A DNA stretch of 64,000 nucleotides. Source: Macrothele yani (taxonomy: Eukaryota; Arthropoda; Arachnida; Araneae; Macrothelidae). The notes below the pieces were generated by a model that had not been told where the DNA came from, searched no databases, and saw nothing but the letters and a program-made list of their open reading frames with translations. The DNA lies in assembly GCA_039090855.1 (NCBI GenBank), contig CM077025.1, forward strand, positions 100,234,489 to 100,298,488, in the 5' to 3' direction. The stretch's first letter is position 1; each line of letters starts with the position of its first letter. Below, one piece after another: positions 19,712 through 31,299 of the stretch. The translations under genes and the position numbers were made by a program.

Positions 19712-20862
19712 ATATATCATATCCACGTGCTGAGAGAACTAATTGAAAGAGCGAGGGAATATGAACTTCCATTGTGCGTGGCTTTTATCGATTGTGAAAA
19801 AGCCTTTGATTCGGTGAAACCATCAGCAGTTACAATGGCTCTGAAATCCTGCGGTATTGAAGATGCATACATTAATATTATTAATAACATCTATGAAAAT
19901 GCAAGTGCAAAGATTAGGCTGTTTGAAAATACAACACACGTAAAAATTGGAAAGGGAGTGAGACAAGGTGACACCATATCTCCGAAGCTCTTTAATGCCA
20001 CATTGGAGGGTGTTTTTCAGTCGCTGAGCTGGGAAAACAAGGGGATAAAGATTAATGGAGATTATCTAACCCACCTTCGTTTTGCTGATGACGTAGTCAT
20101 TTTTGTAACTACCCCATCAGAGCTGCAGAGTATGATCCAGGAACTTGCTGACAAGAGTAAAGAAGTGGGATTAAAAATGAACTTTCAGAAGACAAAAGTG
20201 ATGTTCAATGCTTTTACAAGAAATGAAGATTTATCGATTGATGGAGAAAAGCTGGAGATAACAGACACGTACGTTTATCTTGGACAGCAGATATCAAGTG
20301 AGGGTCACATTGATGAAGAAATTAATCGGCGTACAAAACTTGCCTGGAGAGCTTTTGGAAGAAACAGCATAATTTTCAAGAGCAATATGCCACTATGTCT
20401 TAAAAGAAAAGTGTTTGATCAATGCATCCTTCCAGTGCTTACGTATGGTGCAGAGACGTGGACCTTAACTAAAAGAGACATACAAAGGCTGCAGACAACT
20501 CAAAGCAGCATGGAGAGGTGCATGCTTGGTGTAACCAGGAGAGATAAGAAGAGGAACTCGTGGATCCGAAAAATGACGAGAGTGGAAGACATCATGATCA
20601 GAGTTAAATCCCTGAAATGGCAATGGGCTGGGCATACTGCCAGAAGGACAGATCATCGATGGACAGCCGAAATTTTAGATTGGATTCCAAGGGACAGGGA
20701 AAGACCCAGAAGAAGACCACATGGGAGATGGGTGGATGAAATTCGAAAGTATGCAGGAGTGACATGGAGGAGACTGGCACAAGACAGACCGTTATGGAGG
20801 AAACTTGGGGAGACCTTCGTCCAGCAGTGGATTTATAATGGTTGACAATGATGATGATGATA
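19712..20862 (+). mobile_element. RTE LINE copy B, 5'-truncated, RT frame open to the end
   Basis: A continuous frame from about 19720 to 20845 encodes HVLRELIERAREYELPLCVA, AFIDCEKAFDSVKPSAV (palm motif A), GKGVRQGDTISPKLFNATLE, LRFADDVVIFVTTP (FADD catalytic box), GLKMNFQKTKVMFNAFTR, YLGQQISSEG, AETWTLTKRDIQRLQTTQ and the basic C-terminal tail to FVQQWIYNG. Upstream parts (endonuclease, start of RT) are missing. The 3' end is GGTTGACAATGATGATGATG. It reverse-transcribes its own RNA at the target nick in the intact family. Of the copies here it has the best-preserved RT palm-to-C-terminus, but it is not functional without the rest. Confidence 0.88.
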
Positions 20863-20867
20863 TAGGA

Positions 20868-23800
20868 ATGTAAGGTCAGGTGATGCGTAACATCACAGCC
20901 TCTACTTGACAAATGTCAACCCCGCCTTCTCGTGGTGCATCCTGTTTCCACTAAAGGGGCTCTGACGACCGCCAATAGCTGTATAACTATACCATCGGGA
21001 TTAGAGAAAATGCTATCCCACATTCACCAACCCGCTTGGCCAGCGTGGTGAGTTATGACCAAACCCCTCCAAAATGATTCCACAACTTAAATCTTGGCCA
21101 TCAGTCTCCGGCAGCTGGAATGTACAAGGCCAAGGCAGCGGCTAGTGCGACATGAAGGCAGAGGGTGCTAAGAATCCCCGGAGGACCGGACTAGGCTGCC
21201 ATCTGATGCTGACCTTGGCTACGTATAATGGACGCTCTCTATCTTCTGATTCAAGGCTCCTTGAATTGGAAGAAGAACTACAAAGGATCAAGTGGGACAT
21301 CGTCGGGCTAAGTGAGGTAAGGAGAAAAAGAGAAGATCTCATTGACCTCAAAAGTGGACATCTCTTCTATTATCGTGGGACAGATACTGGCAGAACTAGT
21401 GGTGTTGGATTTATAATAAACAAGAAACTGAAGGATAAAGTTGTAGAAGTTGAAAGTTCCTCTGACAGAGCTTGCAAAACTCGTTATCCAACTCTCGAAA
21501 AGATAACAGGCTCAGATTATTCAAACTTATGCACCCACCACAAGGCATCCTGAAGAAGAAATTGAAGAATTTTATGAGGAAATTCGTCATCTAAATAATA
21601 AAGACAAGCAGCACTTGAAGATAATTATGGGAGATTTCAATGCAAAAATAGGGCAACGGCAACAGAATGAAACTTCAGTAGGTAAATTCGATCACGGCAA
21701 CAGAAACCAGCGTGAAAATACTCTCATTGAGTTTGCAGAGGCAGAAGGGTTTTTCATCTTGAACTCCTTCTTCCAGAAAAAACCACCCAGGAAATGGACA
21801 TGGAGACATCCAAATAGGACGACAAGTGAAATTGATTTTATTATGTTTAAAAAAAAATTCGTCATAGAAGACTGCAGTGTGCTAAACAAGTTCAACACAG
21901 GTAGTGACCATAGATTGGTGAGATGTCAGATACACCTCAACACAAAACTCGAACGTGGCAAAGCTCATAAGACAAACAAAATGTATTGACATAACCAACC
22001 TTAAAAAACACCATAATACCTTCAAGTTAGAACTGAAGAACAGATTCTCTGCTTTAGAAGGCCTAACATCGGAAGAAGTGGATATTTCTGAAGTTAACAG
22101 AAAAGTAACCAAAGCTCTTATGGAAACAGCAACAAAATTAGCTGGGTCTAAGAACAAGTTGCATGTGAGCAAATTATCAGGAAAAACCAAAATGTTGATG
22201 CAAAAAAGAAGAGAGATGAGGGCAACTAAAGAAGATTTTTTTTTTATTGGAGGTTTAACGACCACCGTGAGCAACTCAATGGGCTATAAGCAGCCGCCCG
22301 TCCCTAATTTAGGGTCACTGGTTCCAGGGAAGGGAGAGAACCAGTGCCGTAAGACAAACACAACATCCATGCCTCACCGGGATTCGAACCCGGACCCCGT
22401 TCGGACGAATGATCAGAGGCCATCGCTTAGACCACTGCGCCACCGGGGCGGCCTAAAGAAGATGTGGCTTCCAAAGTGGAATACATAGAGCTATGCAAGA
22501 CAGTACGAAAAAGTATAACTGTAGAACTAAGGAAATTCAACTGTGAACTAGTGATGAAAACAATTGAAAATAACCAAAGCCTAAAGATAGCAAAGGGACA
22601 TTTCAGTAAGGGAAAGAAACAGATTATGGCACTGAGAAAAGAAGATGGTTCGGTAACAAGAAAAAGAGGCGAAATTTTGACAAGAGTGAAAGATTTCTAC
22701 TCCAAATTACATGAAAGGGATAATTCATGTACTCCGGACATCATGAAGATACTAGTAACAGAGTTCTTCCAGTCCTCCCAGCAGAAGTTGCACATGCAAT
22801 CAAGAACATGAAGCGGGGAAAAGCTCCAGGAGAAGATGGAATTACTGTAGACATCATACAACAAGCAAGTGGAGAAATCGAAACAGTACTCGCCCAAATT
22901 TTCACTCGATGCCTTAATGAAGGGAAGATTCCTGAGAATTGGAACAACGCTACAATGATCCTGCTACATAAAAAAGGTGACACTGAGGATCTCAGTAACA
23001 ACAGACCTATAGGCCTCCTATCAGTGGTTTATAAAATCTTCACTAAAGTTCTTTGACACCGCTTGAAGGTAACACTGGACGTGGCTCAACCGAGAGAACA
23101 AGCTGGATTCAGGAGTGGCTAGAGCACAATAGATCATATCCACGTACTGAGAGAACTAATTGAAAGAGCGAGGGAATATGAACTTCTATTATGCATGGCT
23201 TTTATTGACTATCAAATGGCCTTTGATTCGGTGAAACCATCAGCAGTTACAATGGCTTTGAAATCCTGCGGTATTGAAGATGCATACATTAATATTATTC
23301 ATAACATCTATAAAAATGCAAGTGCAAAGATTCGGCTGTTTGAAAATACAACACACATAAAAATTGGAAAGGGAGTGAGACAAGGTGAAAAATTCAATCA
23401 CTGAACTGGGAAAACAAAGGGATAAAGATTAATGGAGATTATCTAAACCACCTTCGTTTTGCCGATGACGTAGTCATTTATGCAATTACCCCGTCAGAGC
23501 TGCAGAGTATGATCCAGGAACTTGCTGACAAGAGTAAAGAAGTGGGATTAAAAATTAACTTTCAGAAGACAAAAGTGATGTTCAATGCTTTTACAAGATA
23601 TGAAGATTTATCGATTGATGGCACATTGATGAAGAAATTATCCGGCGTACAAAACTTGCCTGGAGAGCTTTTGGAAGAAACAGCATAATTTTCAAGAGCA
23701 ATATGCCATTATGTCTTAAAAAAGTTTTTGATCAAAGCATCCTTCCAGTGCTTACGTATTGTGCAGAGACGTGGACCTTAACTAAAAAAGACATACAAAG

Positions 23801-24163
23801 GCTGCAGACAACTCGAAGTAGCATGGAGAGGTGCATGCTTGGTGTTACCAGGAGAGATAAGAAAAGGAACTCGTGGATCAGAAGAATGACAAGTGTGGGA
23901 GACATCATGATCAGAGTTAAATCCCTGAAATGGCAATGGGCTGGACATACTGCCAGAAGGACAGACCATCGATGGACAGCCAAAATTTTAGATTGGATTT
24001 CAAAGGACAAGAAAATACCCAGAAGTCCACATGGGAGATGGGTGGATGACATTCGAAAGTATGCGGGAGTGACATGGAGGAGACTGTCACAAGACAGACC
24101 GTTGTGGAGGAAACTTGGGGAGACCTTTGTACAGCAGTGGATTGATAATGGTTGACAGTGATA
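20868..24163 (+). mobile_element. RTE LINE copy C, near full length with internal SINE and a 40-bp RT deletion
   Basis: Starts with the family 5' UTR (GGAATGTAAGGTCAGGTGAT), directly behind copy B's tail. Endonuclease: TLATYNGRSLSSDSR, IVGLSEVRRKRE (catalytic Glu), IIMGDFNAKIGQ, SEIDFIMFKKKF and GSDHRLVRCQ (Asp-His pair). Frameshifts occur near 21480 and 21960. The SINE at 22237-22452 splits the linker. RT follows from 22727, but after GVRQG a 40-bp deletion shifts the frame. AFIDYQMAFDSV and NHLRFADDVVIYAI are present around it. The C-terminal tail is open from 23703 to 24155. A stop (TGA near 23054) and a TAG near 23121 add to the damage. Confidence 0.88.
22237..22452 (-). mobile_element. 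tRNA-derived SINE (copy 5) inside LINE copy C
   Basis: Flanked by CTAAAGAAGAT at 22226-22236 and 22453-22463. Removing the SINE and one duplicate restores the LINE's ordinary text, which proves the order of insertion. Confidence 0.93.
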
Positions 24164-24171
24164 TATATATA

Positions 24172-24548
24172 TATCAGAAGATAGGGAGCGTCCATTATAC
24201 GTAGCCAAGGTCAGCATCAAATGGCAGCCTAGTCCGGTCCTCCGGGGATTCTTAGTACCCTCTGCCTTTATGTCGCACTGGCCGCTGCCTTGGCCAGGTA
24301 CATTCCAGCTGCCGGAAACTGAGGGCCAAGATTTAAGTTGTGGAATCATTTTGGAGGGGTTTGGCCATAATTCACCACGCTGGCCAAACAGGTTGGTGAG
24401 TGTGGGATAGTATTTCCTCTAATCCCGATGGTATAGGGATACCGCTATTTGGCGGTCGTCAAAGCCCCTTTAGTGGGAACAGGATGCCCCACGAGAAGGC
24501 GGGGTTGAAATTTGTCATGGAGAGGCTGTAGTGTATTGCGCATCACCT
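24172..24548 (-). mobile_element. Inverted 5' part of RTE LINE copy D
   Basis: The reverse complement of the LINE 5' UTR and the first codons (from the CTGATTCAAGG region back to GGTGATGCGCAAT). It abuts the plus-oriented remainder, and about 50 bp around TGCTGACCTTGGCT is present in both parts. This is the layout expected from twin priming. Confidence 0.8.
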
Positions 24549-27332
24549 GATGCTGACCTTGGCTCCGTAAAACCGACGCTCCCTATTTTCTGATTCAAGG
24601 CTCCTAGAATTGGAAGAAGAACTGCAAAGGATCAAGTGGGACATCGTCGGGCTAAGTGAATTAAGGAGAAAAGGAGAACATCTCATTGAACTGAAAAACG
24701 GACATCTCTTTTACTGTCGTGGGACAGATACTGGCAGAACTAGTGGTGTTGGATTTATAATAAACAAGAAACTGAAGGATAAAGTTGTAGAAGTTGAAAG
24801 TTCCTGTGACAGAGCCGCACGACTTGTTATCCAACTCTCGACAAGATGCCAGGCTCAGATTATTCAAGCTTATGCACCCACTACGAGTCATCCTGAAGAA
24901 GAGATTGAAGAATTTTATGAGGAAATTCGTCATCTAAATAATAAAGACAAGCAGGAGTTGCAAATCATTATGGGAGATTTCAATACGAAAATAGGGCAAC
25001 GACAACAGAATGAAACTTCAGTAGGTAAATTCGGTCACGGTAACAGAAACCAGCGGGGAAATTCTCTCGTAGAGTTTGCAGAGGCAGAAGGGTTTTTCAT
25101 CATGAACTCCTTCTTCAAGAAAAAGCCGCAAAGGAAGTGGACATGGATTGACAAGTGAAATTGATTTTATTATGTGTAACAAGAAATTTGTCATGGAAGA
25201 TTGCAGTGTGCTAAACAAGTTCAACACAGGTAGTGACCATAGAATGGTAAGATGTAAGATGCACCTCAATGCTAAACTCGAGGGTGGCAAGCTCATAAAA
25301 CAAACAAAGTGTATTGACACGACCAACCCTAAAAAACATCATAATACTTTCAAACTGAAACTGAGGAACAGATTCTCTGCTCTAGAAGGTCTAACGTTGG
25401 AAGAAATTGGCATCTCTGAAGTTAACAGAAAACTAACCAAGGCTCTTATGAAAACAGCAGCAAAAATAGCTGGAACTAAGAACAAGTTGCAAACGAACAA
25501 GTTATCAGGAAAAACCAAAATTCTGATGCAAAAAAAAAAGAGAGATGAGGGCAACTGAAGGAGATGTGACTTCCAAAGTGGAATATTTAGAGCTATGCAA
25601 GATGGTGCGAAAAAGTATCAATGAAGATGTAAGGAAATTCAAGGAAATTCAAATGTGAACCAGTGAGGAAGGCAATTGAAAACAATCAAGGCCTAAAGAG
25701 CGCAAAGGGACATCTGAGTACGGAAAGAAAACAGATTATGGCTCCGAGAAAAGAAGATGGTTTGTAACAAGAAATAGAGGTGCAATTTTGACAAGAGTGA
25801 AAGATTTCTACTCAAAACTATATGAAAAGGGTGATACATGTACTCCAGACATTACAAATGGTATCAGAGTTCTTCCAGTCCTCCCAGCAGAAGTTACATA
25901 TGCAATCAAGAACATGAAACGGGGAAAAGCTCCAGGAGAATATGGAATTACAGTAGACATCATACAACAAGCAAATGGATAAATTGCAACAGTACTCGCC
26001 TCAGTTTTCACTCGATGCCTTAATGAAGGGAAGATTCCTGAGGATTGGAACAATGCTACAATGATCCTGCTACATAAAAAAAGTGACATTAAGGATCTCA
26101 GGAACTACAGACCTATTAGTCTCCTATCAGGGTTTATAAAATCTTCACTAAAGTTCTTTCACACCGCTTGAATGTGGCAATTGACATGGCTCAACCGATA
26201 GAACAAGCTGGACTCAGGAGGGGCTATAGCACAATAGATCATATCCACGTACTAAGAGAACTAATTGAAAGAGCGAGGGAATATGAACTTCTATTATGCA
26301 TGGCTTTTATTGACTATCAAATGGCCTTTGATTCGGTGAAACCATCAGCATTTACAATGGCTTTGAAATCCTGCGATATTGAAGATGCATACATTAATAT
26401 TATTCATAACATCTATGAAAATGCAAAAATCAAAGATTCGGCTGTTTGAAAATACAACACACATAAAAATTGGAAAGGGAGTGAGACAAGGTGAAAAATT
26501 CAATCACTGAACTGGGAAAACAAAGGAATAAAGATTATTGTAGATTATCTAACCCACCTTCGTTTTGCCGATGACGTAGTCATTTATGCAATTACCCCGT
26601 CAGAGCTGCAGAGTATGATCCAGGAACTTGCTGACAAGAGTAAAGAAGTGGGATTAAAAATGAACTTTTCGAAGACAAAAGTGATGTTCAATGCTTTTAC
26701 AAGAAACGAAGATTTATCGATTGATGGGGAAAAGCAGGAGATAAACAATACTTACATTTATCTTGGACAGCAGATATCAAGTGAGGGTCACATTGATGAA
26801 GAAATTAATAGGCGTATAAAACTTGCCTGGAAAGCGTTTTGAAAAAACAGTATATTTTTCAAGAGCAATATGCCATTATGTCTTAAAAGAAAAGTGTTTG
26901 ATCAATGCATCCTTCCAGTGCTTACATATTGTGCAGAGACGTGGACCTTAACAAAAAGAGACGTACAAAGACTGCAGACAACTCAAAGTGGCATGGGGAG
27001 ATGCATGCTTGGTGTAACCAGGAGAGATAAGAGGAGGAACTCGTGGATCAGAAAAATGACAAGAGTGGAAGACATTATGGTCAGAGTAAAGTCCCTGAAA
27101 TGGCAATGGGCTGGACATATTGCCAGAAGGAGAGACCATCGATGGACAGCCGAAATTTTAGATTGGATTCCAAGGGACAGGAAAAGACCCAGAAGAAATC
27201 CACATGGGAGATGGATGGATGAAATTCTAAAGTATGCGGGAGTGACATGGAGGAGACTGGCAGATGACAGACCGTTGTGGAAGAAACATGTGGAGACCTT
27301 CGTCCAGCAGTGGTTTGATAATGGTTGACAAT
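24549..27332 (+). mobile_element. RTE LINE copy D
   Basis: Endonuclease from 24610 (LSELRRKGEHLIELKNGHLF, IIMGDFNTKIGQRQQN, then a deletion of the WRHPN block near 25147, followed by SEIDFIMCNKKFVMED and GSDHRMVRCKMHLNAK). RT follows with the same 40-bp deletion after GVRQG as copy C (26486) and the same YQMAFDSV variant. The end is open from 26870 to 27328. The 3' end is GGTTGACAATGATATATG. It has several further stops and frameshifts, including a short GGAAATTCAA duplication near 25630, and is inactive. Confidence 0.88.
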
Positions 27333-27402
27333 GATATATGAAGATCATCGGCTCTGAAAATCTAAGGTGTCCTGACTTCCCGACCCCCTAGTGGTTATGC
27401 CT

Positions 27403-27410
27403 ATGCATAC
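27403..27410. repeat. Right 8-bp target duplication of hAT-like unit
   Basis: ATGCATAC; see 19616-19623. Confidence 0.6.
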
Positions 27411-29621
27411 AGGTCGTTTTTACCCCTGGTCGGTGCACACTCTCATGATTTAGATTATTTTCGTTTTTACCAGAAACAAAAAACACGCGACGAGGAAGCA
27501 AAACTGGCTTATATCACCTTGAGGTAAGAATTTAAGATTTATAGACAATACATTGACGTAAGCCGATTATTTTTTGCTTTACATAGGCCATTTTCACTTG
27601 TCTTGTAACTTTGACTTTCGGCAACGTAGTGGTTTCAAAGAATATTCTTTGGTTGTTGTAACAGTTTCGCCATAGTGCTCTCTTTACAAGGAAGAAGAGG
27701 ATTGTATTTGTTCATCATCAGCTCATCTTCATCATGTTCATGTTGACATTGTATTAAATCTGAAATGTGGTTGTATGTGAGGTCTGGTTAAAAGTTATTT
27801 TTTTTTATGAAACCATATTATATATAATTCTAGCCTTTCCTTCTCATCCACGGACAATTTGTTTTCAAGCTGATCTTTACGGTTATTTGTTGTATAAGTG
27901 GTTTGTTTTGCTGTTGCAGACAAGCTTTGGAAGTTGGCTGATTATCAAACGTTTTAGTTTTTTTTTCATATAGTGCAGAAATGTCCACTATTATTGCATT
28001 ATATAGTTGGAAAAATATTTGTCGTCAGCAGTTCGTCAGAACATTTCACTGCGGTGGTGTAGTATATTTTAAACCACAGTGTACAATAGAAAAACGTGCT
28101 AAGATGCTGATGAAATTAATTCAAAATAAGGATAAACAGTAAGTACAAAAATATTTAAGCCTATCATACTTCTGTTGTTTAACGAAGATTTTAAACAGCA
28201 TGTTCAAGTTCTTAGGTGGAGGTGACACTGTAAATCTTACCGTCGGGCAACCAGTTATTAATACAGGTTTTCCCAAGAATATGCAGAAGTTAGACACAAC
28301 GTTAATTCGAGCTTTTATTTTTCAGGGGAAGTGGATTTTGGTAGAATGTCACATGGGATTTGAAATTCCCGTTTCTCAGAGATGAATTGTTTTTTTTTTA
28401 TGCTTGAGAGCGATTTTTTTGTAAGCGAGGTGCGCCTTCTATGGGACAGTGATAGTTGATTTTGCTAAAATTATGCACCAAATATGCTCCTATGTGTTCT
28501 GATTATATATCAGAAAACCATTTTTGAAAATTTTGCCTCGTTGCGGCTATTTTCGCAGGAGGGGTAAAGGGCATTTTCTCATTCTGTAACAGAAATATGA
28601 CAAAATGCAAATTTAATTTTTGAAAAACTTCAATGATGTGCCAAGGTTTTTCTTTCACTATTGGCTTATATGATACTAGTACTAAGATCTAGATGCAATA
28701 ATTTCTTGGCAGATTGTTGAAGTTAGGCAGGAAATACCCATAGAACTGGGGTTTTGTGAGCAATTTTCAGAAATTTAGAGCTTAAAATTTGGAAAACTTC
28801 AGAAAGGTGACAAACTTTTTGATGTGAATTATGTTTTAGCATCGTAATTAGACCAAAATTATGGCAACTCTCAGAAGTTTTCCAGAAATTAATTCTAAAA
28901 ACCAATTTCGTGCAAGTTTAGCCATTTTAGAAAGTTACAATTATCTCAAAACTTCAGTCATAAAAATATAACATTAGTGTGAGAATATGGCATAATTATC
29001 ACATAACATCATCCTATTATCAGTTCTTTGGCACCCATCTCATTTCTTTTTTTTTTAATTTTATTTTTAGGAGATATTTGTTTTATCAAAATATTTGAAA
29101 ACGGCCAATTCTTTGCTACATTTTAAAAAATATATTGAAACTTCTGACATTTTTTATCAATTTCAATTTTGCATCGCATTTTCAAAAATAAATAGTTGAT
29201 TAAAAAATCTCTGTCATGCACCAAAGTTTTAAAATATTTTTGTGTCTTGGTTTTTAAATAAACATAAAATTGTGAAATATCGAGTTTGTAACAAATAACC
29301 TTGAACAGACAATGTCTGAGAAAGTCTGCAACAACATTTAATGGGAAAGAAATGTGATTTCTAAATAAAATGCAGGTATCTGACACTTTTTATGCTTACT
29401 AATGAACATGTTTTAGAATTACAGTGAACACTTGCGATATAATTACTAAATAAGGCAACCTAACCAATACTTCAATGAAGAAATAAGGTAAACCCTGGAA
29501 ATTTTATCATACACAAACAGACATAACTCTATAGGCAAACTGTTTTGTAACATTTACAAGTAACAATTGCTAACATACAGATGCTTAGATTTTTGTTTCT
29601 ATCATAAGTGGGTAGTGAAAT
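27411..29621. other. No gene recognised
   Basis: AT-rich, unique-looking DNA with many stops in all frames. Runs of T (27800, 27960, 28390, 29046) and loosely repeated GGAAAACTTCAG/GAAAAACTTCA phrases at 28620-28810 are the only texture I see. Confidence 0.5.
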
Positions 29622-30660
29622 GGTAAATATATAGTTTAGCGTCCTAAATTATTTCATTGGAAAAGTTGTGGGTTTCGGAAAAGTGAGACGTACAGATTTA
29701 AAAGTATGCAATTTCATGGCAAATGGGGAAAAAATGTCATCTGTGAAATTCATTTTAAAGATTTTTACCGTAAAACTGACCTCCAAGTACGACGACATGA
29801 GCACCGCTGTGGCAGGCCTAGCACAATGGGGGGGGGGGACCACAGGAGGCTTGGCTTCGCTGAAACGAAGGTATCGTTCCGCCGGCCATTTTGCTGGTGG
29901 AAGAGTACAAGAGAAATGGGGAACGTTCTTGCAAGCAAAGCGTTCCAATTTGTAGTGCTACGCTAAAGAAAGTAGTTCTTCATTTCTGTCACACTTTTTC
30001 AAAATGCATGGTGACAATTGCTTTGATGTTATGCATATCATTGCCTGGTGCGAAGTAGAAAGTATTCAGATGCCTTCCTTTCTTCTAGAAAACCATTAAA
30101 GTAGAGGCCGCGTTCTGTTCAATGGAACTTACGTGGCATCGGAAATCAAAGTTTTGCTCCTCCTTTGCACAGCGTCGTTCGCAATTCATTCACATTGGAT
30201 CACAAAAAAAAAAAAAAAAAAAACTGTTGAAGAAGTAAGTTCATACATTGCACATCAAAGAATCACATGAGAAAAAAAAATATCAGATTGTGATGTCAAA
30301 AAATTAAACAGAAATGTTCCATTTTCTGTAGCGCAGCACTACAAATTGGAAAGTTTTCCTGGCAAGACCGTTCACCGTTCTACTTGTACTCTTCCGCCAG
30401 CAAAATGGCCGCCGGAATGAGACAATTTCAGCGAAGCAAAGCTTGATGTTGTTGCTGCGGTGTGGTATTAGCCCCGCCGCAGCTTCTGTTCACAGCGTCA
30501 TACTTGCACATACATATGGTGGCAAAAATGTACCGTATGGATGCAATTTTTTCACCATTTGCTATTAAATTGCGTACTTCAAAATCTGTACATCTCACTT
30601 TTTCGAAATCCTTTAACTTTTCCAACGTAATAATTTAGGACGCTAAACTACACATTTACC
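29622..30660. mobile_element. Foldback/MITE element with ~330-bp inverted arms
   Basis: The left end GGTAAATATATAGTTTAGCG and the right end, inverted, GGTAAATGTGTAGTTTAGCG continue as a matching arm. Shared blocks are GTCCTAAATTATT, GGAAAAGT, GAGACGTACAGATTT, TTTCATGGCAAATGG, CCGGCCATTTTGCTGG and CCAATTTGTAGTGCTACGCT (ending near 29970, and starting near 30330 on the right). The loop between is about 360 bp with an A-run at 30206. Identity between arms is moderate, so the element is old. No transposase frame and no clear target duplication. Confidence 0.7.
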
Positions 30661-30824
30661 GCCGAAATATATATTATAGTTTAAAAAAGTTGTCACTGTT
30701 CTGTTGTTCCTGAATATCTTTTTTGAATTTTTATTATGAGTCCTTTAAATCCTTCTCTTCCTCATTTGATAGGTAGAAAGAGGGCATCCACTTATTCCAA
30801 CAGGCCCAAAGAAGATAACACTCT

Positions 30825-30970
30825 TGTTGATGTATTCAATATGTGGACACCTAGGCTAATCATATTAATTAACTCCCACCTTACACAGAAACTTGACTTT
30901 ATGCATCTTAGTGTCTTCCTGGGACAAACCTTTCCAGATGCAACAGGTTTTAGTACAGTATAGCACCATA
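30825..30970 (+). repeat. Dispersed repeat, copy 1
   Basis: Shares a long stretch with 46195-46347 (inverted there), for example CTTGACTTTATGCATCTTAG and GGGACAAACCTTTCCAGATG. Not a family I can name. Confidence 0.6.
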
Positions 30971-30984
30971 GTGTTTGATTTCTT

Positions 30985-31133
30985 CTGGTGAATATATATC
31001 AAATACGTGGAGATAATGTAAATGGACGATGTCATCGCTCTGTCTACGTTATTTTATAAACAACGCATAGCAACTAAAAAATTGTTGTTTCAACACCGCT
31101 GGGATTGAACCCCAGATATCTTAATAACATGGT
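30985..31133 (-). repeat. Partial copy of the 326-bp repeat family found at 33.3-34.2 kb
   Basis: GGTGAATATATATCAAATAC, GTGGAGATAATGTAAATGG, TTTTATAAACAACGC and GGGATTGAACCCCAG match the unit described at 33316-34222, in minus orientation. Confidence 0.7.
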
Positions 31134-31286
31134 TTGTACGCTCCTTGAAAACCTTGAAAAGAATTTTCAAGTCCTTGAAACCACTTGAAAAGTTTAACTC
31201 AGTAAATAGTACTTGAATTTTTTTTATGTTTTGTTCTTTAAGTAATGATATGAAAGAGCTCGTGTAAAATATATATAATTGTGTGT

Positions 31287-31299
31287 GTTAAAAAGTTGT
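31287..31299. repeat. Left target duplication of LINE I
   Basis: GTTAAAAAGTTGT, 13 bp, identical to 32614-32626. Confidence 0.85.

Larger units (their letters stand above)
19624..27402. mobile_element. hAT-like non-autonomous element, expanded by three RTE LINE copies
   Basis: The left end holds CAGTGGCGTAACCATG (19627) and TGGGGGTCCG. The right end, reverse-complemented, holds AGGCATAACCACTAGGGGG and TCGGGAAGTCAGG. Both carry the GTAACCA/ATAACCA core of hAT-like ends, and an 8-bp ATGCATAC flanks the pair. Only about 90 bp (left) and 70 bp (right) are hAT sequence; the 7.6 kb between is LINE copies B, C and D plus a SINE. The pairing of the ends is inference from the duplication and end similarity. 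Confidence 0.5.

Noticed and set aside
23732..24349. 205-residue minus frame spanning LINE C and the inverted part of D
   Set aside because: Antisense shadow of the LINE coding sequence; the codons match no protein.
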